A DNA stretch of 64,000 nucleotides, taken from NCBI GenBank assembly GCA_030533445.1, contig CM060081.1, forward strand, positions 17,919,155 to 17,983,154. Direction: 5' to 3'. The notes under the pieces are model-generated. The model was not told the origin of the DNA. It did not search any database and saw only the letters and a list, made by a program, of their open reading frames with translations. Origin of the DNA: Cyprinodon diabolis (Eukaryota; Chordata; Actinopteri; Cyprinodontiformes; Cyprinodontidae). This document shows, in pieces, positions 39,201 to 51,987 of this stretch. Each line of letters opens with the position of its first letter. The first letter of the stretch is position 1. The translations under genes and the position numbers were made by a program.

Positions 39201-41854
39201 TCTCCACCTGTGGAATCTAATCCTGTTGATCTGATACTGCTGTGTACTTCAAGAGATATAAGAGATTCATACATCTAAAGATTGCACAATATTAGAATAA
39301 AATGTAATAATTTTATTATATTTTTTTCTTTACTCTTAAATGGAAAAGCAAACATTGTTTGATAACATTAAAATTGATCATTGATTATTTTGGTTATATT
39401 CTTCATTGTTATTTGGACTTATCTACATTGGCATAGAATATAAATGTTCTAAATTCAGTAATTTTCTATCATGTTCTTCAAAGCGAAAAGAATGAAAGAG
39501 CTCTTACCTCAATTATTAGTAAGTATATCTTCTCTAACTTGACTTCTTTACAGATAAGCATTGTTTTTGTTTTTTTTCTGCTGGGGGTAAAAATCAGCCC
39601 TTCCTTTCAAAAGGAAATGTGTTTTGATTGACAGACGTTGAAAGTAAGAAAAACATAAATAAAAGGAAGCCTATACATGAAAAAAACAAACAAAAATGAC
39701 TCAAATAAAAAGTTTAAAAGCACGCTTTAACTTTGAGGGTTTTTGTGGCCACCTCTCTCTTAATCTGCAGTTTGTAATGGGTGACATCCATGGAAGAAGA
39801 CTCTACCTATTAAAAAAAAACATTTTGTAAAATCTTTGATTTAAGGGAAAGAAAAGCCAAAACCTGGAAGAAGAGGAATTTGACACTGGCCATGTGGAGA
39901 GTTGGCAAAGGCATTATAAGAAAGGGGGTTGCACAAGCACCATATAAAAAAGATATAACACATAACTTATTTAGGTTTACTCTTCATCCTTAAAATATTT
40001 TCCGTGCTACTGGATATTGGTCCTTGTTAAGTTGCAGACATGGACAGTTACACGTTTTTTTAAACCAAACTCGAACCACATGGGATGAGACATACTGTAA
40101 GCTATCCTGTGTTCTTTGAACTGAAGTGTCTAAGTATATACTCTTAGTTATGCACACCTTGGAAATCCAATGAAATGATTCCTTCATAAATCACAGAGAG
40201 AAACATCTTTGTTTAACATTCACCTGTTTTTGAGGTGGATTTAGCTAGGTTTTATTCTTGTGGTTGTTTTATATGTAAGAAAGTATTTTCTCAGTTGTCA
40301 TTATATACATTTAAATTTTATATACATTTATATACATACTATCGATACAAAAAATTAAATTAAATTCAGTTTATCCATTTAATGCCAATTCACTTGCACA
40401 ATGCACTTTACAGAGACAAATTATCCAGATCATACAGTCAGATCTCCTCTGTTTTTAAACAATTATGTAAAATTAAGTTAGATTTGAACTACCTTTTGCA
40501 TGTAATCACTATGCATAGTATAGACACAGTAAACATATTTAACAAAGAGCCTCCCTATCACTTGATAAATCATTCAATAAATCCTTGATTATAATCTCAA
40601 ATTTGAGCTAAGGACTCTGCTGTTGCTACTTCTGCCTTCAGTGACCCTTCCTATGCATTAACGGCAGAGTTTTCCGAGCTTAACTACAGCATTTGGAACC
40701 TTCCCATGTTAATGTAGACTGCTTCTGCCTCAGTCTTTTTTTTAATGTTTGTTTTTGGTCCGTGCAATGAATTTACCTTTCTTAACTACAAGCTTGCATA
40801 CAATTATAAAGTTTCAGGAATGTTTTCTGTTATGTATGTATGTTCTTTTTAAACCTTAATAATACCTGCCTGTTACATCTTAGGGCTTATGTTTTCCCCT
40901 GCAGTTCATCTAATTAAGACAGTTCTTCAGTCAGGATAAAAGTTATCATCTTCAATATGTTCATAACAAAGATTTGGAAAAGAAATGTGGGCACAGACAG
41001 AGTGGATAATTCTTAAATCTTTCACTGTGCATTCGGAATGGATTTACAACACTGTGTGTTATCTTGATATGGCTGGAGCCATTGATGTCTCCCTATTTAC
41101 AAACGTGTATGATGTAATGATCTGACATGTGTTGATGTGGCAGGGGGGAGACCCTGGGGAGGTATAATATGCTTTTTCAACTGTTATTCTGGCCGACTTT
41201 CTGAAGAAGTGAGCCCGGTGGTAAGCACTGCCATTTGTAAACTGAGCAATTTCTCTGGTTAGAGTAAAATTACAGTTTCTGTCTAAATCTGTTGTCATAT
41301 TTTTTTTTTCAATCATTTAATACAAGATCCGCATAAAGTATTTATTAAAGTGTTTGTTTCGAGTGATCTCTTCTGAGGAAAGGACCGTGAGAAAAAGCTT
41401 AAAGATGTAAAACAGAGCTTTCTGTTACAACAGGAACAGTGGTTGAAATAAAGATGCCAACCCTTTGATAATACTGGTGTTTGACAGTTCTTAACTTGCC
41501 ATACAGTGCTATCCCTTTTACAGGAATTTTCTTTTACAGGATTTTTTCACAGTCAAACATGTCTTTGTTGTAAGCAAGGGCAAGAATCATTCTTTCACCC
41601 AAGAGGGTGAGCAATGTTTGACTGCTTACTTGTGTTCCATTTCCAGCATCTCACTGAAAGGGCTCAAAACAGAAGGAAATGATGAAAGATTTCACAACAT
41701 ATTATACCTTGATACTGGTGCCACCGTTGGATTCTTGTATTAGTATTTCCTTTAGTGAAAATATTGCAATTACAGGGAAGAAAAATATCAGGCAAAAAAA
41801 AAAAAAAAAAGAATATGGTGTACATTGGCATGACACAGACTAGCAACCTGTCTA
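39201..41854. other. Noncoding, upstream of the candidate promoter
   Basis: AT-rich sequence with no recognised repeat or exon. Probably upstream flank of the minus-strand gene. Confidence 0.4.
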
Positions 41855-41955
41855 AGGTGTAACCCACCTTTTGTCCTCGTACTGCCAGAGATAAGCACCG
41901 GCCCTATCACGACCCTGATGGAATGAGTGGGAGAAGATGGATGGATGGATGGATG
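41855..41955 (+). repeat. Retroposon 3' tail ending in (GGAT)n
   Basis: aacctgtctaaggtgtaacc then gccagagataagcaccggcc and gaccctgatggaatgagtgg lead into agaagatggatggatggatg. This is the common 3' end of fish RTE-type LINEs and dependent SINEs, which finish in GATG repeats. Confidence 0.7.
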
Positions 41956-42414
41956 ACCCTTAACAAAAAAAAATTATATTCTGTCATTAAAATTATACAT
42001 CATGATTGTTACATTTATGAATATGTTGAATGAGCTGTATAGAGTATTGTGGTACTAAATAAACCTGCTAAATTTAGTAATGTGGAAACTAATTAGCTTA
42101 TACTGATTAGAATTTAATTCTATTATCATTCTGCCCTTTACAAAGCTGCATAACTCTGTAAACTGATATTAGATTGTTAATCAGTGGAGTAGCCAGAAAC
42201 TTTAAACTTTTTATAGGGGTGGCCATGCAGGGAACATGTGCGTGGAGGTGTGGTTGAGGCAGATAGGTGCAAGAACGGGTCATCTACACTGTTTCAACAG
42301 GAATATTAATGAACAAACGACTTGAATTTTCCAAATATAAATACATATTTTCTCTCTATAGAATCCACACTCCTTTTCTACATGACTTGGTATTAAATCC
42401 TACAAAGTTATTAA

Positions 42415-43300
42415 AGGGGTCATAGAATGCAAAACTGAGTTTACACTGTCATAGATGAATAACAGTAGTTAAGTGGATGAAATGGACGTAAAGAGAAGTT
42501 CAAATCCCATCAACACCTCCTTTCTCTGCAAATCTCTCAATTCTAAACTTCCACCATTCACTGGCCCAAGAACATCAATAGGGGTAGATGTAAGACACCA
42601 GTTTAGCTGTTTAGCCTGCAGTGGGGTTTACTTTTACAAGAATTACAAAGCAGGCAGTTTCTCTATTGAAAATGAGCCAGTCACTGACTGGACCGGACCG
42701 GGTATTCAAACCAAGCCATCAGCTCTGCGGGTGGTCCGAACCTGAACTGGTTACGGTAAGGCAGGCAGGGGGAAGCACGGTATGGCAGGAAGCACGGGGC
42801 CACTGTTGTCCAGGCTAACGTCATTGGGTCGGGTACAGTCGCTCCGTACCCCGCTGGCTTCCTGCTCCGGACCAGCCCAGGAGCTCACGGCTCGGTTCTG
42901 CTGCATAGTAGTAGACCAGAATCCTGTACGATTTTGAAATTCCCCCTGGACATTTTTTTAGTTATGAAAAGTAGGACATGAAAAAGAAATCTTCTGTTCA
43001 CACTACCATGATAACAATTACATTTTTCAGTGAGTGAATGCTTGTTGCTATGATGCGTCTTTGCTCAGCAGCTTCGCTCGTTGTAAACCAACCAATCAGC
43101 GCACAGCTCATCTAAATATTCATGAGCATACCATAAAAGGAATAAAACCTGTCGTTTCATTCTAGGACTTTTAACCAGGCTTGCATTATGGCTCATAGAA
43201 CAGCAAATATGCCATTTTCAGCCCAACCAGTGTTAAGCACCCCATTCAGAGACCTTAAGGACCTGTACCATATACCCTATAGAATCCTTCTATGACCCCT
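42415..43300. mobile_element. Nonautonomous TTAA-target DNA element 1
   Basis: The ends AGGGGTCATAGAA and TTCTATGACCCCT are perfect 13-bp inverted repeats flanked by TTAA at 42411-42414 and 43301-43304. Target TTAA is used by piggyBac and Kolobok transposons. A purine-purine-G start favours Kolobok over piggyBac, whose elements start CCY. The 886-bp interior has no transposase and includes a GC-rich stretch at 42690-42900. Confidence 0.75.
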
Positions 43301-43304
43301 TTAA

Positions 43305-44034
43305 AGGTATAGAGGTAGAGATTTTATTTCTGGGTGGATCATGTAAAAAAATGCTCCTCCTAATTGTCAACCATTCTGGTCATATGTTTACATAAGGCCG
43401 GCCTACGTGCTCGTCCCGTTATCTATCTTTTTCTGGGCATGCTCACTTTCAGATGTATATCTGTGGTGAGCTACAGTTTCAGACAATCATTGAAGCTCAC
43501 TGCGGTTCTTTGAAAATGGCTGAGGGTAGTTAGAGAAAAAATGCCTCTAGCATTAATGAGAAGAAAAGACAGGCCTCAAAAGAGGCAAATATATCCCGGA
43601 ATGCTTTGCGCGGAGAGCTCTCCTTGCAAAGCATCATGGGATTTGCTGTCACAGTGGCCTGCTGTCACCATAGGCCGTCGCTAACCAGCCGTGGAGGAGG
43701 AGTTATGTGACCTACAGGTAGTAAAAAGTTGTAATCATATGACCAAACAGTCAGTTAACTGAGTTCACTATAAAGTCCACTATATAGTCCCTGCTCTATA
43801 TAGTAATTGAGGGATTTAGACGTTAGAGCGGATGCTCGGTCACAGTAAGCTTGTATGAGCTATGTGAATAGCAACTTTTAAACAGAGCATGTACGAGGAT
43901 AATTGGGCTCATGCATGCTCTCACACGCATTTAATAAGCAATCCCTCTCGGGTACAGGATTGTGCATGTGCATTTTTTTTTAAGTGAACAGGGAAGGTCT
44001 TTTAAAAAATTCACGAAAATCTTCCAAAATACCT
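43305..44034. mobile_element. Nonautonomous TTAA-target DNA element 2, abutting element 1
   Basis: It starts AGGTATAGAGG right after the TTAA that ends element 1 and finishes AAAATACCT before TTAA at 44035-44038. The outer 6 bases are perfect inverted repeats; further in, the match is partial (AGATTTT at the same spacing). No transposase frame is visible. The interior contains a copy of the repeat family also found at 2097-2522. Confidence 0.55.
43590..43835. repeat. Second copy of the 2097-2522 repeat family, without its ends
   Basis: Shared in the same order with 2255-2495: a tttgcg(c)gagag block, atgggatt(t/c)g, gagttatgtga, gttcac(t/c)at(a/g)aagtc, the motif ctatatagtcc(c/c)(t/c)gctctatatagt and gagggatttag. 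The terminal repeats are absent. It lies wholly inside TTAA element 2. Confidence 0.6.
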
Positions 44035-44038
44035 TTAA

Positions 44039-47000
44039 CTTTGCAATGATTTGATTCAATCAGCTATCCACTGTGTTACTGAAACAAGGAATAGACTTGA
44101 TTAACCAACTCTAAAAATAAACCAGGATTTAATAGATGTTGCTCTTGTAAATTGGCTCAGTTTTAAACTCAATTGAACTGATATGAATGGAACTGAATCA
44201 AAGCATCTGTGGAATATGGTTAGGGTTAGGGTTAATCAAAAAGCCAAAAATTAATTTATAGGAGATTCAAAAGCATTCCACTAGAACTAAAATTAGTTTT
44301 CACAACCAATGTTAGATGTCTTGAGCAGTTTAAATACCACTACCGTTTTGAGTAATAAGTTTGTTATTTGTAAGAAAATACCCATTTTTTTTTATACAGG
44401 CAAAAAACAAAACAAAAAAAAACCTCACTTGTTACTCTATGCATTATCTATGTTATAGCTCTCTTTTATCCAACTTGTATTGTCCTTAATGGCGAGTTGT
44501 TTTCCAGCTTAAAATTACTTGCCTGTTGATTTCTTTACGAGTACAGCATCAACTGCCACTCACAAACTAAATAAGAGGGAAAAATATTCTTCCAGAACTG
44601 CCCTAAGTGGGGCCTACATGTGTTCCTTTTTCTCAACAAGTGAGTGACAGTGCATTAATTAGGATTTCTGAAGGTGTATTAAAAAGATTAAAAGGAACAT
44701 GTATTAACCTAAGACTTTTATGCATAACAAGTTTTGTGCAGCACTATAATAACTTCTCTTTTGATCGAATATTTGACCTGTCAGGTTTATTTTAATTACT
44801 TGCAGTGTAGACAATACAACAGTTGTCAGGTGAGAGTTATCAGAAATTAAAACCCTTATCTTATTTGTACCTGGGTGATTTAAAAAAATGGAGCGGAAAC
44901 ATAATTTATTTGATGGCACACAGCAAATTACATGAAAATTCCTAATTTGCTAAGCTATTCAAACATTGATTGGATACTTGAAAGTCAGAGTTAGTGCCCA
45001 GGAAGGATTTCAAAAGCTCATTGAGAAAATAAAACATTTCCCCTCCTGTTTAATCATATTCCATTCAATTTCGCTTCCCACCTACATTATCTGCCTTTCA
45101 TTCACTCTGGGCTCTTCATGGCAAAACACCATTAAGCTTGTTGGAGAAGTGGAGGGAAAGTTTGTGAGGTTCTGGCTGACAGCTCAGTAGGGTCAAAAGG
45201 AGCTGTCAGGTTTGTCTTTTCTTCCAAATGCAGACAGCACTCTCCAGTCTGATTCAGCACAAAGATTTATCTTTAAGGGACTTGGCAGAGGTCGAAGAGA
45301 AATCACTTGATGATTCCAAGTAGTGAACTTTCTCTACACAACATCAATTCAATGAAGAGACAACTGAGATTTCTTCTATTTTAAGGTTTTGGTTTTACTT
45401 AAATGTTTCAAACATTCCAGAACTATGCTATTTTTCCATGATGATCCCATCTAAGAAAACATCCATCATCTAATGTATCAAATAGTGACTGGCCCATAAC
45501 TGCTTGTGTCACTCTTGCAACAACTGCCATTAAGAATTTGTGATACCTGGCATTAAGACTGTTAAATTCCTGTGAAAGCATTTACTGAAGTTCAGATAGA
45601 AGGGAGGGTTTTCAAGGGTGGCTTGTTTGGCTTTTTACTGCTACAGTACATGCAGTTTTGTAGAGATTATTTCATTTATTAAGGGATTAAAAAAAGAGGA
45701 TAACCTTATTTAGGAATCTTTGTGTCAAATTCCTTCTAAAAGTGTATGTAGACGCTAAAAACAGCGTCTAAAAAAAAACCTGATTAAGAAGACCAAACTT
45801 AAGCACAAAACTTAGCAACTGTCCTTAATCACTACTGTACCTCAAAATTTGCATACATGGCTCCAGCTGATGGTTTGCCCTCTACATGCCCACATTCAAC
45901 CATAAATGATCCATGCAGAGGACCCTCTGAATGTTATTGTGTGTTTAAGTGAGCCAGCTGATCAATGTTATTTAATGGTTATCAATGGTATATTCAGGGA
46001 ATAGAGTGCAAAGAGGCATTTTATGCCATGCACAAATACATGTACTGGTGAGCGAGGTAAATAATCTGATAAATGTTTGGTAACTACAGTAATTACATTA
46101 CAAATAAAAGAGGGTATTATGAATGACAGTACCAGTCAACTTAATATAGGCTGATTATATTAATAATGCCATCCAACACAGTAGATTGCCATGCTTTTTC
46201 CAGTCTTTTGACCCACATGCAGGAAGGACTCTAAGGAAAGAAACATCAGAAAAATTTTAACTATTAAAAAATTAGAACTGAACAAGTAAATATGAATAAA
46301 CAAGGTGAATCATCTTACAGGAGAGAACAAGCACAGGACTTTGGTTAGATTGACTTTACTGTAGTGAATGAAGAGAACCCCAAGGGAGAGGCAAGTGGAC
46401 CAGGTATTTGGGGTTGTGGGCGGTTGCACGAAGGGGCGCCGGTTTGGGAGGGCAAGTTAGGAAGATTCTAAGGGCGCTTGAGGTGGGGTCCCAAGAGTAA
46501 AAGAAAATATATGTCCCGCTTTATATTTCAAATATATATAAAAAAAATCCAGCTGTAAAATAATTATCTTCATGTTCTCCCTCATTTTTTCAGCAGAAGA
46601 CAGTGAAACAAAGCCTGAATATATTGACATCTCCCCTCCCATGTATATTGCAATAAATGGTTTGTTCCTCAGGTCCTTCATTGCAGCAGGTCTCCCCTTC
46701 TGTCACCGACAGTTTGCTCTTAATGGGGCTTCAGTGTCAGGTGAACAAGAAAAGTATGAATAAGCAGTGTTGTCAAAAAACCATCTACGGCTGAAAAATG
46801 CAGAGCCCCAAAGTCTGGATTTCAAAAAGGGACAGAAAGAAAGGAGTAAGAGGACAGAGGGAGAAAGGTGTCCGATACTGTGACCAGTTTTTCCAGAAAG
46901 GTTTGTTTCCTGAATAGTTCAACGTAACAATAGATTATTAACCTGTTGAAGAAAATAAGATAGCTTACTGCTAGCTGCAAGTATTTAGTAAATCCTCCTC

Positions 47001-47824
47001 AGAGTTGGAAGGGAATCACTTAATTAATGATGCAGACCACCTGGGTGCTGTCTGAGACGGAACATAATTATTTTGTTTTGCTTGTGTTTTTATTTTTCAA
47101 GAGGAATTAAACTAGGATTAATCCAGCATTTAATGAGCCTATCGCGTGTCTGTAAATAACACAGAGGACAAACAACTGAGCCAGAAAGCTCACAGAGCTG
47201 AGAATTTACATTTCATATCAATGTCTGTCATTGGGCCCCAAATTCCTGGTGGGGCTATTGGCTGTACAGTATGTCAGAATACACCAGAGTGGAGGAACTT
47301 TAGAGGAGAGGGTACAGTTGTGGATGAGATACCAGTAAATAACCAACATTTTTGAATGGTTTGTCAAGTTCCACTGAGAAACCCTGATGACACAAAGTCA
47401 GTTATGGACGACCTACATCAGCTAATTATATCAAGATGTTTCCTTAATTCTGTGTTTATCTTGGATTATTAATAAGCTTAATGCTGCATGTATATTTCAC
47501 ACATATTTAACAGCTCCTTTATATATACCTATAATTTATAATTAAATATACAAAATTTTGCTTATTTCTGCTCATTTGTGTTTCTGTTAAACTTCACACG
47601 TTGCTACCTCTTTTGGTGATGGCTCTGCTACTTCCTTTTGTGAAAAGGGAGGACGTGAGTCCAGAGCGTTGGTCTCTCCGATACTGGACCCTGCACAAAA
47701 CATTGATCCAAAGCAATGCTATAATCTTAGGGGTTTAATCTGCTCATAAAGCAGTTACCATCATGGGCCAGAAAACTGGAATGTCATAACTGACAATGAG
47801 TTTTTAATTTCACTGTGGAGGAAC
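44039..47824. other. Noncoding, nothing recognised
   Basis: Only a two-unit TTAGGG-like word at 44218-44235 and a small perfect hairpin at 45751-45772 stand out. Confidence 0.45.
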
Positions 47825-47945
47825 ATATCTGTGAAGATTCTGTCATCCAGGTCATGGTCAAGCTTGAAAAAGTTCAGTCCAGGCAACTGGACATTAAGTT
47901 TTATGGAAGACGTCGTCGCCTCTCATCCAAGAGGCTTCTGTGGAG
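47825..47945 (-). mobile_element. Solo Penelope-type terminal fragment
   Basis: The plus strand has gtcatccaggtcatggtc, then aggcaactgga, then gaagacgtcgtcgcctctc and atccaagaggcttctg. The same order of motifs (tcatccaggtcat, ctggac, gaagacgtttcgcc) occurs at 23710-23810 beside the Penelope-like RT. No RT sequence adjoins this copy, so it is a solo end or a heavily truncated insertion. Confidence 0.5.
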
Positions 47946-50920
47946 GAAGTTTGGCCCACTCTTTTTAGAATTCTGGGGTAAAGTCAAATGTGAATGCCGT
48001 GCTAAACGTTGATGTACAGTAAGTATAGACTTTCTCAAGGCCAGCCAAAAATATTTTGGTAGGCCATAAAAAGGTGAACTTGCTGGTAAGCTTTGAAACA
48101 TAGCCCTCTGCATACGCCAAGTTTACCTGATTTCATTGTGGCTATATCGTCTCTTTCAGAAATTTTTTGCTGGGAGCAAAGTTTTTGCTTCGATTTATAA
48201 ACGCAAGTTATTTTCTTCCTGAAGAACCAAAATTACCACAGCCCATCATATTCATCCACAATATTTCACTGTTAATATGATACTTTTTTCCTAAAAAGTT
48301 GTTTTAACTTGATATCAGATTTAAGAGGGCACACCCCTCCCAGATTTCCACTTTTGACATCTATCCACAGAATATCATCGTTAAAGTTGTGGAGATCATG
48401 AAAATATTTTGAGCAAATATTTTGGCCTTTGGGTACATATTGGTATGCAGTGCTTGCTGTTTCAACATGGAGCTCTTCGATGTTTTCTCCTATTTTTGAT
48501 CATAAACGCCATCCAAAATGGAGTTAGTGTGCCTCTACAACTGGGTAAGAACTGGTACCGCCTATTACTGGGTACGTTTTTGGACAAATAATTATGTGCA
48601 AGTCTCTTGCAATAATTTAGATATAAGTAACTCTAGTTTGGGGATTACTTGCTGTACTGTGGTTAGTGCAATTGCCTTCCTTGCCTGAGTTACATCACTT
48701 GGTTCCACTGTGTCATCCTTTACAGATAGGTAATATCCATGGACAGTATGTCCGTGACAGACAGTAATCGGCGGGGCTTCAAAAAAACAAGAATCTGCTC
48801 TCCAACTATGCCGACTTAATATAGAATAGATTTTTTTGCTTGAGCAATGAAATCATCATTTAAATATCACCTTTGAAATTCACAGTTTGTCAGTTATATA
48901 GAAATGTGTTTGATCATCTAAATAAAATAAAAATAAAAAAATCAACAGAAGAAGTCTGTACAGCTGTGAAGAAATCTCATCCAATTGAAAAAATCTAACA
49001 ATAGAATAAAATATGCTGTCAGCCAGGCATTTGTTTCTTTTAGTACAATCTTCTGCCTGGTGGGAATTTAAAAACATGCTTTTTTGCTCTTAGGTGAGCC
49101 TGAACCATTAACTCTGATGAAATCTTAAAAATACATGATACCAGAGTTGCTGACACCTAAGTGGTGAATGAACTTGTAATGTTAAGCAAAAAGAATCTGC
49201 AATCTCACTGAGGTGTGAACTTAACTATCTCCTGCTCAGCCTGCAGGCTTGAACAAATGCCAGGTGTTAAACCTGCATTTGGGATTCTGACACATTTCAA
49301 GAGTTTTTCTGCAACACAATCCAACTTTCAGTTGAGAAGAGATATATATTCTGTTCTCATGCACCATGGCCTTTGTGTTGCACTTGGATTCTTTTTCAGG
49401 TCAAATTGAAGTTATGAACTTAAAACCTGTTATTCTTATTTGGCAACCCTTCTATTTCCTGCTTTTCTAATTGCCTCATAGATCTCAAAACCTGCATGAA
49501 TGTGATGCTGCTCAACTTGCTGTTCAATCAGGGCATTGATTCTTTTACTCATATAGTAGTAATTATCAGGGAAGGTGCTCAGAACTTACTGACTAACAGA
49601 AAAAGTAGGATGGGCACCTAAACTTTTTAACCATCATCTTCAAAACTTGTGTATTTAAGTTTTTGGTCTGAGCACAGTCTTGTATTCGCTCTACACCCAC
49701 AACTGTTTCATCAGTAAATGCTCTACAGCACCCATGTCAAATTTTCAGAGTGGGGCAAGACAACAACAATGCTGAGGTGTGCTTCACAATACGTTGCAAA
49801 TTGGCGGCTGAATTTCCAGCACAGTCCAGTGGATGTGACGTCAATTGACCCTGTATACGCACCCCTGACAGCTTTAATACTGAGAGCCATAGTTGTTTCA
49901 GTAGTAGTAGAAGGAGCAGATGTTTTAAACACTGTCAGGGATAGAAACTGATTTCTCTATAGTCAGCAAAAGACCAATTTCTACTCAAAGTCCACTTAAA
50001 AATGACACTACCAAGAAAAATAAGATTTTATCAGTGGGAGCTCTTGAGCCAAAAGAAAAATATGATAGAAGCTGGGCAGACACTAATATAAATATTGGTC
50101 ACTCTAAGACTCATGGTGGAAACTTCAGCTGGATTCAGGACTAAAAAAACTGAAGCCAACATGGCCTGTTTCCCTGTGACCAGGTAAGAAAACATGGTTG
50201 CACTTTACATAACAATCAAAACCATAACTTATAAATGACAAGTAGATCATTTTTTTAATGATTAACTTATAGTTTATTATTTTTTGATTCATTTATACTG
50301 CATCTAAAATATTTATAAAATTTAAATAGATCCTTTATTAACATATTACGCCCACTGATGTTAGAGTATGTCCAAAATGACAAGGCAAGTTAATTAAAAA
50401 TAAAGGCTTAGGTCTTAAGTCCACTCATGTAACGGATAAACATGGCAGGGCAATAAAAATCAGTCAGATTAGGGTTAGGCTGGGGAATATGATCTATTTA
50501 CGCTTATATAAATTGTTTAGATACAGTTTCTAAAATATTCTCAAACATTAATATATCTGTTAATCACTTATAAATGGTCTATTTTCCCTTGACAGATGAT
50601 GGTTATAATGGTTATTGTAAAGTGTTACTGAAACATTCTAGTTCTGTTTAGAGCTTAATATGAATACGATATGAGATTATTGAGGGTCTGCAAAAGCTAA
50701 CACACAGTAGTGTTAGCTGCACACATGCAACATTTGCTGTGTAGAACTGCATGCACATTTTCCAAAACTTATACAGGAGTTGTTTGACTTATAAGCCCAA
50801 CCTGTGAGTGGGGATATTACATTAGCAGCTTGTAGTAGCCACAAGTCCCCTGACCTGGTGCTTATTACTATCAGGAAAAAACATCATGTGATAAACATTA
50901 CAGCATCGCCAGTGCAGTGC
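47946..50920. other. Noncoding, nothing recognised
   Basis: Short chance frames only; no repeat ends found. Confidence 0.45.
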
Positions 50921-51986
50921 TGTGATTCAAATCATAAATTGTATTTGGAATAAAAATGAGAGAACTAGGGGTGCTAAAAAACACATCCTCCAAAGACAGA
51001 TATTTACATGGGAATGTGGCATATAATTAATTGACATACATTACTGATCTTGCTGGATTTTATTCTGCTTTACTTCCATAAATTTCAGGATCTTCTTTAC
51101 TTTATCTTTGCCAGAAGATTTAAACTTTAAAAGCCTTGCCCTCATAATTTGCAAGTTAATTTATTTATAAAGAAAATATAAACGCTGCTTAAGCTAATTC
51201 AAATGAAATTAAAATTAAAATAAGTAGCCAACCTTATCACTGTGTGTAACCTACTAACACGGTAAGGAAAGCATCAGATGAGTTACCTGAGAAACTAACG
51301 TTACGTTTCCCCACTTTAAAATGAAACAAACATGGTCGCTCACCCTGCTGATCAGCTCTCTCCACTGCCATCGAAGGCTCCAACATGTTTTCTTTTCAGG
51401 TGCTTCCGTGCCATGTTAATTTGTTTTTTAAAAAGTTGCATGTTACGACTTTTTTCGCTTTACAAAGCGCAGGCTATTTTAATTATTGTGATCAATTTGC
51501 GCCGTCAATCCCGGCGCATGCGTGCTTCATTTGCAGTCTGGACGCTGAGGGTAAACATCCTGCGGCTCTGACTGCAGCGCTGAGAGGGACTCCTGCAGGA
51601 GAACGGGGTTGGGATGGGGTAGGCGCCCCACGGCAGCAGCTGCCGCTGGAGGAACGATACATGCTTTCACGTAAGAGTCTCCAAAAGCCGCCAGTGCCAC
51701 CGTAAAAAGTCGCCAGATTTGTCGCTAGTCGCTTTTTTGAAAAATAGTCGCTGGAGGGGTCTGAAAAGTTGATAAATATAGCGACAAAGTCGCTGAGTTG
51801 GCAACACTGCACCTGCGGCGCTGCCGTTTTTTTTTTTCTTCCCCCGTTTCAGTCAAGTGGATGTGATGACGACGGCGGCGGATGATGCATTAATCGCGCA
51901 ACACAACTAATCGATGATGAAATTCGTTGCCAACGCTTTTAAAAGTCGATTTTTATCAATTTTATCGATTTGTTGTTGCAGCCCTA
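50921..51986. mobile_element. hAT-like element (copy B), left end missing, longer interior
   Basis: It shares with copy A the segment beginning tgtgattcaaat, the block around cgccccacggcag, the run of agtcgc repeats near 51710-51790, and the right end gttgcagcccta. It keeps about 460 bases (roughly 51112-51575) that copy A lacks, and about 50 bases near 51010-51055. The left terminal repeat is not present, so this copy is truncated on that side. Confidence 0.75.
51287..51371 (-). pseudogene. Putative first coding exon of a hAT transposase in copy B
   Basis: On the minus strand an ATG at 51369-51371 opens 28 codons (MAVERADQQGERPCLFHFKV, then GKRNVSFS) that run directly into TCAG|GTAACT, a good splice donor. 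This lies inside the segment kept only in copy B, downstream of the GC-rich part of the element as an internal promoter would place it. The function is inferred from position. I do not recognise a domain in so short a peptide, and the later exons would lie in the lost left part. Confidence 0.3.
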
Positions 51987-51987
51987 A

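Noticed and set aside
44218..44237. ttagggttagggtta, possible interstitial telomere repeat
   Set aside because: Only about two and a half units, which easily occurs by chance.
51385..51812. Two overlapping 106-codon frames on opposite strands in hAT copy B
   Set aside because: They overlap a GC-rich part of the element where stops are rare, and neither is supported in copy A.
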